DNA from: Malachius bipustulatus
Taxonomy: Eukaryota; Arthropoda; Insecta; Coleoptera; Melyridae
NCBI GenBank assembly: GCA_910589415.1
Contig: OU342639.1
Span: 22,886,268-22,950,267, forward strand
Length of the DNA stretch: 64,000 nucleotides
Direction of reading: 5' to 3'
Positions 43,732 to 55,400 of this stretch are shown here, in pieces. Both the position numbers and the translations under genes were made by a program. Under the pieces are notes generated by a model that did not search any database, was not told the DNA's origin, and worked only from the letters and a program-made list of their open reading frames with translations. How positions within the stretch are numbered: the first letter of the stretch is position 1; each line of letters begins with the position of its first letter.

Positions 43732-43984
43732 TGAATTACCGACAACAAAAGCACGAGACGAATTCGCAATCTGCAGGTGAACGGAAGGTAGAACTGCGCG
43801 TGAATAGTAAGCTTAGTTATGTCTCCCGTTCATGTGCAGAGTGTATGAAACTACTATGGGAATTACCGGCAACAAATGCACGAGGCGGATTCGCAATCTG
43901 CAGGTGGATGGAAGATAGAGCTGCGCGTGAATATTAAGCTCAGTGATGTCTGCCGTTCATGTGCAGAGTGTATGAAACTACTAT

Positions 43985-44152
43985 GGGAATTAAAGTGTTT
44001 GTGTTTAAATACTTTTTGATTCTACAGATTCTGTTTTAAATAATACTTTATTGTTAATGATGCTGTAGTTTATTCTCACATTTCAAATGCTGTATTTATT
44101 TGAATCAAGTGAATTTTCTTTGTATTCAAGGAACCGTTCTCTAGATGACTAT
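43985..44152. repeat. 168-bp AT-rich interspersed module (first of 15 copies)
   Basis: Begins GGGAATTAAAGTGTTTGTGT, passes TTTTGATTCTACAGATTCTG and TTTCAAATGCTGTATTTATT, and ends CTCTAGATGACTAT before the next GGGAATTACC. It is unrelated to the 127-bp monomer except for the shared CTATGGGAATTA at each joint. Copies begin near 43.99, 44.66, 45.34, 46.27, 46.82, 50.43, 50.98, 53.18, 54.88, 55.55, 56.74, 57.92, 60.26, 61.06 and 61.99 kb. Intervals between neighbours (548, 677, about 803, about 930 bp) equal 168 plus 3, 4, 5 or 6 monomers; longer gaps hold more. Confidence 0.9.
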
Positions 44153-47100
44153 GGGAATTACCAACAACAAATGCACGAGACGGATTCGCAATCTGCAGGT
44201 GCACGGAAGATAGAACTGCGCGTGAATAATAAGCCCAGTTCTTTCTCCCGTTCATGTGCAGAGTGTATGAAACTACTATGGGAATTACCGGCGACAAATG
44301 CACGAGACGGATTCGCAATCTGCAGGTGAACGGAAGATAGAACTGCGCGTGAATAGTAAGCTCATTTAAGTCTGCCGTTCATGTGCAGAGTGTATGAAAC
44401 TACTATATGGGAATTACCGGCAACAAATGCACGAGGCGGATTCGCAATCTGCAGGTGGACGGAAGATAGAACTGCGCGTGAATAGTAAGCTCAGTTATGT
44501 CTGCCGTTCATGTGCAGAGTGTATGAAACTACTATGGGAATTACCGGCAACAAATGCACGAGGCGGATTCGCAATCTGCAGGTGGACGGAAGATAGAGCT
44601 GCGCGTGAATATTAAGCTCAGCTACGTCTGCTGTTCATGTGCAGAGTGTATGAAACTACTATGGGAATTAAAGTGTTTGTATTTATATACTTTTTGATTC
44701 TACAGATTCTGTTTTAAATAATACTTTATTGTTAATGATGCTATAGTTTATTCTCACATTTCAAATGCTGTATTTATTTGAATCAAGTGAATTTTCTTTG
44801 TATTCAAGGAACCGTTCTCTAAATGACTATGGGAATTACCAACAACAAAAGCACGAGACGGATTCGCAATCTGCAGGTGCACAGAAGATAGAACTGCGCG
44901 TGAATAGCAAGCCCAGTTCTTTCTCCCGTTCATGTGCAGAGTGTATGAAACTACTATGGGAATTACCGGCAACAAATGCACGAGGCGGATTCGCAATCTG
45001 CAGGTGGACGGAAGATAGAGCTGCGCGTGAATATTAAGCTCAGCTACGTCTGCTGTTCATGTGCAGAGTGTATGAAACTACTATGGGAATTACCGGCGAC
45101 AAATGCACGAGGCGGATTCGCAATCTGCAGGTGAACGGAAGATAGAACTGCGCGTGAATAGTAAGCTCAGTGATGTCTGCCGTTCATGTGCAGAGTGTAT
45201 GAAACTACTATGGGAATTACCGGCAACAAATGCACGAGGCGGATCCGCAATCTGCAGGTGAACGGAAGATAGAACTGCGCGTGAATAGTAAGCTCAGTTA
45301 AGTCTGCCGTTCATGTGCAGAGTGTATGAAACTACTATGGGAATTAAAGTGTTTGTGTTTATATACTTTTTGATTCTACAGATTCTGTTTTAAATAATAC
45401 TTTATTGTTAATGATGCTGTAGTTTATTCTCACATTTCAAATGCTGTATTTATTTGAATCAAGTGAGTTTTCTTTGTATTCAAGGAACCGTTCTCTAGAT
45501 GACTATGGGAATTACCAACAACAAATGCACGAGACGGATTCGCAATCTGCAGGTGCACGGAAGATAGAACTGCGCGTGAATAATAAGCCCAGTTCTTTCT
45601 CCCGTTCATGTGCAGAGTGTATGAAACTACTATGGGAATTACCGGCGACAAATGCACGAGACGGATTCGCAATCTGCAGGTGAACGGAAGATAGAACTGC
45701 GCGTGAATAGTAAGCTCATTTAAGTCTGCCGTTCATGTGCAGAGTGTATGAAACTACTATATGGGAATTACCGGCAACAAATGCACGAGGCGGATTCGCA
45801 ATCTGCAGGTGGACGGAAGATAGAACTGCGCGTGAATAGTAAGCTCAGTTATGTCTGCCGTTCATGTGCAGAGTGTATGAAACTACTATGGGAATTACCG
45901 GCAACAAATGCACGAGGCGGATTCGCAATCTGCAGGTGGACGGAAGATAGAGCTGCGCGTGAATATTAAGCTCAGCTACGTCTGCTGTTCATGTGCAGAG
46001 TGTATGAAACTACTATGGGAATTACCGGCGACAAATGCACGAGGCGGATTCGCAATCTGCAGGTGGACGGAAGACAGAGCTGCGCGTGAATAGATAGCCC
46101 AGTTCTTTCTCCCGTTCATGTGCAGAGTGTATGAAACTACTATGGGAATTACCGGCAACAAATGCACGAGGCGGATTCGCAATCTGCAGGTGGACGGAAG
46201 ACAGAGCTGCGCGTGAATATAAAGCTCAGTTAAGTCTGCCGTTCATGTGCAGAGTGTATGAAACTACTATGGGAATTAAAGTGTTTGTGTTTATATACTT
46301 TTTGATTCTACAGATTCTGTTTTAAATAATACTTTATTGTTAATGATGCTATAGTTTATTCTCACATTTCAAATGCTGTATTTATTTGAATCAAGTGAAT
46401 TTTCTTTGTATTCAAGGAACCGTTCTCTAGATGACTATGGGAATTACCGGGGACAAATGCACGAGACGGATTCGCAATCTGCAGGTACACGGTAGATAGA
46501 ACTGCGCGTGAATAGTAAGCTCAGTTCTTTCTCCCGTTCATGTGCAGAGTGTATGAAACTACTATGGGAATTACCGGCAACAAATGCACGAGGCGGATTC
46601 GCAATCTGCAGGTGGACGGAAGATAGAGCTGCGCGTGAATATTAAGCTCAGCTACGTCTGCTGTTCATGTGCAGAGTGTATGAAACTACTATGGGAATTA
46701 CCGGCAACAAATGCACGAGGCGGATCCGCAATCTGCAGGTGGACGGAAGATAGAACTGCGCGTGAATATAAAGCTCAGTTAAGTCTGCCGTTCATGTGCA
46801 GAGTGTATGAAACTACTATGGGAATTAAAGTGTTTGTGTTTATATACTTTTTGATTCTACAGATTCTGTTTTAAATAATACTTTATTATTAATGATGCTG
46901 TAGTTTATTCTCACATTTCAAATGCTGTATTTATTTGAATCAAGTGAATTTTCTTTGTATTCAAGGAACCGTTCTCTAGATGACTATGGGAATTACCGGC
47001 AACAAATGCACGAGACGAATTCGCAATCTGCAGGTGGACGGAAGACAGAGCTGCGCGTGAATATAAAGCTCAGTTAAGTCTGCCGTTCATGTGCAGAGTG

Positions 47101-47189
47101 TATGAAACTACTATATGGGAATTACCGGCAACAAATGCACGAGACGGATTCGCAATCTGCAGGTGAACGGAAGATAGAACTGCCCGTGA

Positions 47190-47194
47190 ATAGT
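47190..47194. repeat. Target-site duplication of the satellite LTR element, left copy (ATAGT)
   Basis: ATAGT at 47190-47194 is repeated at 49484-49488. It lies at the GAATAGTAAGC position of the satellite monomer, which reads on normally after the element. Confidence 0.85.
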
Positions 47195-47452
47195 ATTAAG
47201 AACATTATTTATTCAGTTCAATAATATTAATTATACAATAACAATAATGACGAAGAAGTATATTATTAACATTCATATATTGACTCTACGACGGTTATAC
47301 AACCACTACTGACTTCTAGCTCCTTTTCCTGCCTTGTCCCATGTTACACAGCATGCGCAACATTCCTAATACCAACAGACCTTCCTGTTGGTGTTAATGC
47401 GTCTGCATTCCTTGCATTCCTGTCTGTATTCCGATCTGAGTGAATCCTAACA
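47195..47452 (-). repeat. LTR of the satellite-resident element (3' in minus orientation)
   Basis: A 258-bp direct repeat, apparently identical to 49226-49483. It includes CATGTTACACAGCATGCGCA and CAGACCTTCCTGTTGGTG. Confidence 0.9.
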
Positions 47453-49225
47453 ACTCGTCCATCCTGACCAGGATTCGTCCTCGAATCCTACAATGGAAAG
47501 ACCCAGGGTCCTCTAGAGTCTGGCAGGTGAACCCGCAGACTGGTTTGCAGAATGGCTGAAGCAAATACTCCCTTTTCAAATCTGATTTTATTTTTTTTTT
47601 TTTTACAACGAAAAAGCTATAGGTACTTATAATATAATTTTTCAATATTTTTTTTTTTTTTATATATATATATATAGGTACGTACTTTATTAAACTGTCA
47701 ATTCACGGGGCGCGTTGTTATTTACCACCTTTAATCATAAGTTTCCTGGCAAAATTTCATTGACATGTAAATTGACACTCGGGCACTCGCATCCCTACAC
47801 ATTATTTCTAAACCAACTATTAAATATTAATCATTTATTTCCGTGAACATTCGTTCATTTTATGCTGTGCGGGTAGAAAACTCACTGACTAAAGAAGAGA
47901 AATTTAATCTTGCGCCTTGCGGGCCAACAGCGTGTTCAGAACTCCAGAACTTCAGAGTACCTACATCAAACAGAATCGGATAGAAAATGAGAGACTTTTA
48001 AAAGAGATAAACTATTTAAAATTCACGGCCTCTTGTTAGTGGCTATTTTCCTCTCTCTCACTTACATGTGCACTAGGTTTACATTATTAGGTACTTACCT
48101 ATTTAAACAAAGTATTAAGTCGATTCTATATACCTAATAAGACGAACGTCGAATGTACATATTTCAGTAATATCGCCTTAACTTCATAGCAATAATTCCC
48201 AAATACGTCGATGAATGTACTTAATATCTACTCTTAGTTTGATCTTCGTCACGTAAATACGAGGTATACTTCACACAATTTAGGTTAGGTAAATTAGATT
48301 ACATAGGTAGTATACCTAAATCAAGTCGAATCGACGCAAATTAACCCCAAAATGCTACTTGGGTTCAATTCTACTTCAGCTTACTTCATGCTTTATACCA
48401 GCTTAATTCATGCTTTATATTCATGCTTCATGCTTATTTTGCTTTACTTCTACCTATCGAATTCAAAATATGTCATTTGGACTTTGGAGAGCTCCCCAAC
48501 TTTAGTCATGCTTTTCATCTACTCATAATTATCTATCATGCATCTCTCAACTCACTAGCTAAAAATAGCTGCTTACCTTTAGGAATAATCTCAGAATAAT
48601 CTTCATTACTTATCCTTACTTATCACAACTCTACTCAACATGGCAATAGCTGCTTACCTTTGGGAATAACCTTGGAATAAGCTTTATAACTTATCTCCTC
48701 CAAACTCTACTTATTAATAAAATTTATTGCAGTGCCATCAACTTCGAACGTCGCAAACTTTAATTTTGGTCAATTTTTGTATGCTGTTTCTCATAACATA
48801 CCACTGCTTCACCCCCTTATAATTTTTCCTTAGAAAACCTGTAATATGCTTCCTCATTTACATACTTGATCTACTTTACTTACCGACACCAGTCGGATAT
48901 CAATCCAATAATACGTTAATACTTCATACTCAGTGTTTTCTTGCAAGATTTCTTGAGCTCCGTTTTCCTTTAATTTACTAAATTCAGCTTCTAATAAATT
49001 TAATTGTTGTTAACGGAGGAGCGGAACTTCTCTCAAGTAGGTACCTACACCATGCGAGGCCCGCGTTGGGAAAACTCGCGCTGCGGCTCAGACCACCAAC
49101 ACCGGCACCAACACCACCGTTGTTAAAATTTATTTCATCGGAAATTCGCTAAAAACTTAAATTTTTGTTTCACCTCACTTTCACCAAGAAAAGGCATTTT
49201 TGTGGATATCCCACCGCTGTCAAAT

Positions 49226-49483
49226 ATTAAGAACATTATTTATTCAGTTCAATAATATTAATTATACAATAACAATAATGACGAAGAAGTATATTATTAA
49301 CATTCATATATTGACTCTACGACGGTTATACAACCACTACTGACTTCTAGCTCCTTTTCCTGCCTTGTCCCATGTTACACAGCATGCGCAACATTCCTAA
49401 TACCAACAGACCTTCCTGTTGGTGTTAATGCGTCTGCATTCCTTGCATTCCTGTCTGTATTCCGATCTGAGTGAATCCTAACA
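49226..49483 (-). repeat. LTR of the satellite-resident element (5' in minus orientation)
   Basis: Second 258-bp copy. The satellite monomer continues immediately after the duplicated ATAGT. Confidence 0.9.
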
Positions 49484-52400
49484 ATAGTAAGCTCAGTTAA
49501 GTCTGCCGTTCATGTGCAGAGTGTATGAAACTACTATGGGAATTACCGGCAACAAATGCACGAGGCGGATTCGCAATCTGCAGGTGGACGGAAGACAGAG
49601 CTGCGCGTGAATAGTAAGCCCAGTTCTTTCTCCCGTTCATGTGCAGAGTGTATGAAACTACTATGGGAATTACCGGCAACAAATGCACGAGGCGGATTCG
49701 CAATCTGCAGGTGGACGGAAGATAGAGCTGCGCGTGAATATTAAGCTCAGCTACGTCTGCTGTTCATGTGCAGAGTGTATGAAACTACTATGGGAATTAC
49801 CGGCGACAAATGCACGAGACGGATTCGCAATCTGCAGGTACACGGTAGATAGAACTGCGCGTGAATAGTAAGCCCAGTTCTTTCTCCCGTTCATGTGCAG
49901 AGTGTATGAAACTACTATGGGAATTACCGGAAACAAATGCACGAGGCGGATCCGCAATCTGCAGGTGCACGGAAGATAGAACTGCGCGTGAATAGTAAGC
50001 CCAGTTCTTTCTCCCGTTCATGTGCAGAGTGTATGAAACTACTATGGGAATTACCGGCGACAAATGCACGAGACGGATTCGCAATCTGCAGGTACACGGT
50101 AGATAGAACTGCGCGTGAATAGTAAGCCCAGTTCTTTCTCCCGTTCATGTGCAGAGTGTATGAAACTACTATGGGAATTACCGGCAACAAATGCACGAGG
50201 CGGATCCGCAAACTGCAGGTGGACGGAAGACAGAACTGCGCGTGAATATAAAGCTCAGTTAAGTCTGCCGTTCATGTGCAGAGTGTATGAAACTACTATG
50301 GGAATTACCGGCAACAAATGCACGAGGCGGATTCGCAATCTGCAGGTGGACGGAAGACAGAGCTGCGCGTGAATATAAAGCTCAGTTAAGTCTGCCGTTC
50401 ATGTGCAGAGTGTATGAAACTACTATGGGAATTAAAGTGTTTGTGTTTATATACTTTTTGATTCTACAGATTCTGTTTTAAATAATACTTTATTGTTAAT
50501 GATGCTGTAGTTTATGCTCACATTTCAAATGCTGTATTTATTTGAATCAAGTGAATTTTCTTTGTATTCAAGGAACCGTTCTCTAGATGACTATGGGAAT
50601 TACCGGCAACAAATGCACGAGACGAATTCGCAATCTGCAGGTGGACGGAAGACAGAGCTGCGCGTGAATATAAAGCTCAGTTAAGTCTGCCGTTCATGTG
50701 CAGAGTGTATGAAACTACTATGGGAATTACCGGCAACAAATGCACGAGGCGGATTCGCAATCTGCAGGTGGACGGAAGACAGAGCTGCGCGTGAATAGTA
50801 AGCCCAGTTCTTTCTCCCGTTCATTTGCAGAGTGTATGAAACTACTATGGGAATTACCGGCAACAAATGCACGAGGCGGATTCGCAATCTGCAGGTGGAC
50901 GGAAGATAGAGCTGCGCGTGAATATTAAGCTCAGCTACGTCTGCTGTTCATGTGCAGAGTGTATGAAACTACTATGAGAATTAAAGTGTTTGTGTTTATA
51001 TACTTTTTGATTCTACAGATTCTGTTTTAAATAATACTTTATTGTTAATGATGCTGTAGTTTATGCTCACATTTCAAATGCTGTATTTATTTGAATCAAG
51101 TGAATTTTCTTTGTATTCAAGGAACCGTTCTCTAAATGACTATGGGAATTACCAACAACAAAAGCACGAGACGGATTCGCAATCTGCAGGTGCACAGAAG
51201 ATAGAACTGCGCGTGAATAGTAAGCCCAGTTCTTTCTCCCGTTCATGTGCAGAGTGTATGAAACTACTATGGGAATTACCGGCAACAAATGCACGAGGCG
51301 GATTCGCAATCTGCAGGTGGACGGAAGACAGAGCTGCGCGTGAATAGTAAGCCCAGTTCTTTCTCCCGTTCATGTGCAGAGTGTATGAAACTACTATGGG
51401 AATTACCGACAGCAAATGCACGAGACGAATTCGCAATCTGCAGGTGGACGGAAGACAGAGCTGCGCGTGAATATAAAGCTCAGTTAAGTCTGCCGTTCAT
51501 GTGCAGAGTGTATGAAACTACTATATGGGAATTACCGACAGCAAATGCACGAGACGAATTCGCAATCTGCAGGTGGACGGAAGACAGAGCTGCGCGTGAA
51601 TATAAAGCTCAGTTAAGTCTGCCGTTCATGTGCAGAGTGTATGAAACTACTATGGGAATTACCGACAGCAAATGCACGAGACGAATTCGCAATCTGCAGG
51701 TGGACGGAAGACAGAGCTGCGCGTGAATATAAAGCTCAGTTAAGTCTGCCGTTCATGTGCAGAGTGTATGAAACTACTATATGGGAATTACCGACAGCAA
51801 ATGCACGAGACGAATTCGCAATCTGCAGGTGGACGGAAGACAGAGCTGCGCGTGAATATAAAGCTCAGTTAAGTCTGCCGTTCATGTGCAGAGTGTATGA
51901 AACTACTATGGGAATTACCGGCAACAAATGCACGAGGCGGATTCGCAATCTGCAGGTGGACGGAAGACAGAGCTGCGCGTGAATAGTAAGCCCAGTTCTT
52001 TCTCCCGTTCATGTGCAGAGTGTATGAAACTACTATGGGAATTACCGGCAACAAATGCACGAGGCGGATTCGCAATCTGCAGGTGGACGGAAGATAGAGC
52101 TGCGCGTGAATATTAAGCTCAGCTATGTCTGCTGTTCATGTGCAGAGTGTATGTAACTACTATGGGAATTACCGACAGCAAATGCACGAGACGAATTCGC
52201 AATCTGCAGGTGGACGGAAGACAGAGCTGCGCGTGAATATAAAGCTCAGTTAAGTCTGCCGTTCATGTGCAGAGTGTATGAAACTACTATATGGGAATTA
52301 CCGACAGCAAATGCACGAGACGAATTCGCAATCTGCAGGTGGACGGAAGACAGAGCTGCGCGTGAATATAAAGCTCAGTTAAGTCTGCCGTTCATGTGCA

Positions 52401-55400
52401 GAGTGTATGAAACTACTATGGGAATTACCGGCAACAAATGCACGAGGCGGATTCGCAATCTGCAGGTGGACGGAAGACAGAGCTGCGCGTGAATAGTAAG
52501 CCCAGTTCTTTCTCCCGTTCATTTGCAGAGTGTATGAAACTACTATGGGAATTACCGGCAACAAATGCACGAGGCGGATTCGCAATCTGCAGGTGGACGG
52601 AAGATAGAGCTGCGCGTGAATATTAAGCTCAGCTACGTCTGCTGTTCATGTGCAGAGTGTATGAAACTACTATGGGAATTACCGGCGACAAATGCACGAA
52701 ACGGATTCGCAATCTGCAGGTACACGGTAGATAGAACTGCGCGTGAATAGTAAGCTCAGTGATGTCTGCCGTTCATGTGCAGAGTGTATGAAACTACTAT
52801 GGGAATTACCGGCAACAAATGCACGAGGCGGATTCGCAATCTGCAGGTGGACGGAAGACAGAGCTGCGCGTGAATAGTAAGCCCAGTTCTTTCTCCCGTT
52901 CATGTGCAGAGTGTATGAAACTACTATGGGAATTACCGGCAACAAATGCACGAGGCGGATTCGCAATCTGCAGGTGGACGGAAGACAGAGCTGCGCGTGA
53001 ATATTAAGCTCAGCTACGTCTGCTGTTCATGTGCAGAGTGTATGAAACTACTATGGGAATTACCGGCAACAAATGCACGAGGCGGATTCGCAATCTGCAG
53101 GTGGACGGAAGACAGAGCTGCGCGTGAATATAAAGCTCAGTTAAGTCTGCCGTTCATGTGCAGAGTGTATGAAACTACTATGGGAATTAAAGTGTTTGTG
53201 TTTATATACTTTTTGATTCTATACAGATTCTGTTTTAAATAATACTTTATTGTTAATGATGCTGTAGTTTATTCTCACATTTCAAATGCTGTATTTATTT
53301 GAATCAAGTGAATTTTCTTTGTATTCAAGGAACCGTTCTCTAGATGACTATGGGAATTACCGGCGACAAATGCACGAGACGGATTCGCAATCTGCAGGTA
53401 CACGGTAGATAGAACTGCGCGTGAATAGTAAGCCCAGTTCTTTCTCCCGTTCATGTGCAGAGTGTATGAAACTACTATGGGAATTACCGGCGACAAATGC
53501 ACGAGGCGGATCCGCAATCTGCAGGTGGACGGAAGATAGAACTGCGCGTGAATAGTAAGCTCAGTGATGTCTGCCGTTCATGTGCAGAGTGTATGAAACT
53601 ACTATGGGAATTACCGGCGACAAATGCACGAGACGGATTCGAAATCTGCAGGTGGACGGAAGATACAGCTGCGCGTGAATATTAAGCTCAGCTATGTCTG
53701 CTGTTCATGTGCAGAGTGTATGAAACTACTATGGGAATTACCGGCAACAAATGCACGAGACGAATTCGCAATCTGCAGGTGGACGGAAGACAGAGCTGCG
53801 CGTGAATATAAAGCTCAGTTAAGTCTGCCGTTCATGTGCAGAGTGTATGAAACTACTATATGGGAATTACCGGCAACAAATGCACGAGACGGATTCGCAA
53901 TCTGCAGGTGGACTTAAGACAGAGCTGCGCGTGAATAGTAAGCCCAGTTCTTTCTCCCGTTCATGTGCAGAGTGTATGAAACTACTATGGGAATTACCGG
54001 CAACAAATGCACGAGGCGGATTCGCAATCTGCAGGTGGACGGAAGATAGAGCTGCGCGTGAATATTAAGCTCAGCTACGTCTGCGGTTCATGTGCAGAGT
54101 GTATGAAACTACTATGGGAATTACCGGCAACAAATGCACGAGGCGGATTCGCAATCTGCAGGTGGACTTAAGACAGAGCTGCGCGTGAATAGTAAGCCCA
54201 GTTCTTTCTCCCGTTCATGTGCAGAGTGTATGAAACTACTATGGGAATTACCGGAAACAAATGCACGAGGCGGATCCGCAATCTGCAGGTGCACGGAAGA
54301 TAGAACTGCGCGTGAATAGTAAGCCCAGTTCTTTCTCCCGTTCATGTGCAGAGTGTATGAAACTACTATGGGAATTACCGGCGACATATGCACGAGACGG
54401 ATTCGCAATCTGCAGGTACACGGTAGATAGAACTGCGCGTGAATAGTAAGCCCAGTTCTTTCTCCCGTTCATGTGCAGAGTGTATGAAACTACTATGGGA
54501 TTTACCGGCAACAAATGCACGAGGTGGATTCGCAAACTGCAGGTGGACGGAAGATAGAACTGCGCGTGAATATAAAGCTCAGTTAAGTCTGCCGTTCATG
54601 TGCAGAGTGTATGAAACTACTATGGGAATTACCGGCAACAAATGCACAAGGCGGATTCGCAATCTGCAGGTGGACGGAAGACAGAGCTGCGCGTGAATAG
54701 TAAGCCCAGTTCTTTCTCCCGTTCATGTGCAGAGTGTATGAAACTACTATGGGAATTACCGGCAACAAATGCACGAGGCGGATTCGCAATCTGCAGGTGG
54801 ACGGAAGACAGAGCTGCGCGTGAATATAAACCTCAGTTAAGTCTACCGTTCATGTGCAGAGTGTATGAAACTACTATGGGAATTAAAGTGTTTGTGTTTA
54901 TATACTTTTTGATTCTACAGATTCTGTTTTAAATAATACTTTATTGTTAATGATGCTATAGTTTATTCTCACATTTCAAATGCTGTATTTATTTGAATCA
55001 AGTGAATTTTCTTTGTATTCAAGGAACCGTTCTCTAGATGACTATGGGAATTACCGGCGACAAATGCACGAGACGGATTCGCAATCTGCAGGTACACGGT
55101 AGATAGAACTGCGCGTGAATAGTAAGCCCAGTTCTTTCTCCCGTTCATGTGCAGAGTGTATGAAACTACTATGGGATTTACCGGCAACAAATGCACGAGG
55201 TGGATTCGCAAACTGCAGGTGGACGGAAGATAGAACTGCGCGTGAATATAAAGCTCAGTTAAGTCTGCCGTTCATGTGCAGAGTGTATGAAACTACTATG
55301 GGAATTACCGGCAACAAATGCACAAGGCGGATTCGCAATCTGCAGGTGGACGGAAGACAGAGCTGCGCGTGAATAGTAAGCCCAGTTCTTTCTCCCGTTC

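Larger units (their letters stand above)
43732..47194. repeat. 127-bp satellite array, first block
   Basis: Monomer landmarks in order: GGGAATTACCGGCAACAAAT, GCACGAGGCGGATTCGCAAT, CTGCAGGTGGACGGAAGA, GCTGCGCGTGAATA, a variable segment of about 25 bp, and GTTCATGTGCAGAGTGTATG, then AAACTACTAT. The spacing of like sites is 127 bp (129 in units with an extra TA: CTATATGGG). Subtypes differ mainly in the variable segment (for example GTAAGCCCAGTTCTTTCTCC, ATAAAGCTCAGTTAAGTCTG, TTAAGCTCAGCTACGTCTGC). Five 168-bp AT-rich modules interrupt this block. It includes a duplicated stretch (44.09-44.75 and 45.44-46.1 kb, offset 1354 bp). Because 127 is not a multiple of 3, the many frames on both strands are not genes. 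Confidence 0.95.
47195..49483 (-). mobile_element. Non-coding LTR retroelement (TRIM/LARD-like) inside the satellite
   Basis: Two 258-bp terminal direct repeats (47195-47452 and 49226-49483) that look identical flank a 1.77-kb interior, with a 5-bp duplication ATAGT. In minus orientation the repeats begin TGTTAGGATTCACTCAG and contain GAATAAATAATG, a possible poly(A) signal, near their end, so the minus strand is the probable sense strand. The interior has no gag or pol domain: AT-rich with a GC-richer leader near 49.0-49.15 kb. No convincing tRNA primer site was found. Identical repeats argue for a recent insertion driven by another element. Confidence 0.85.
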
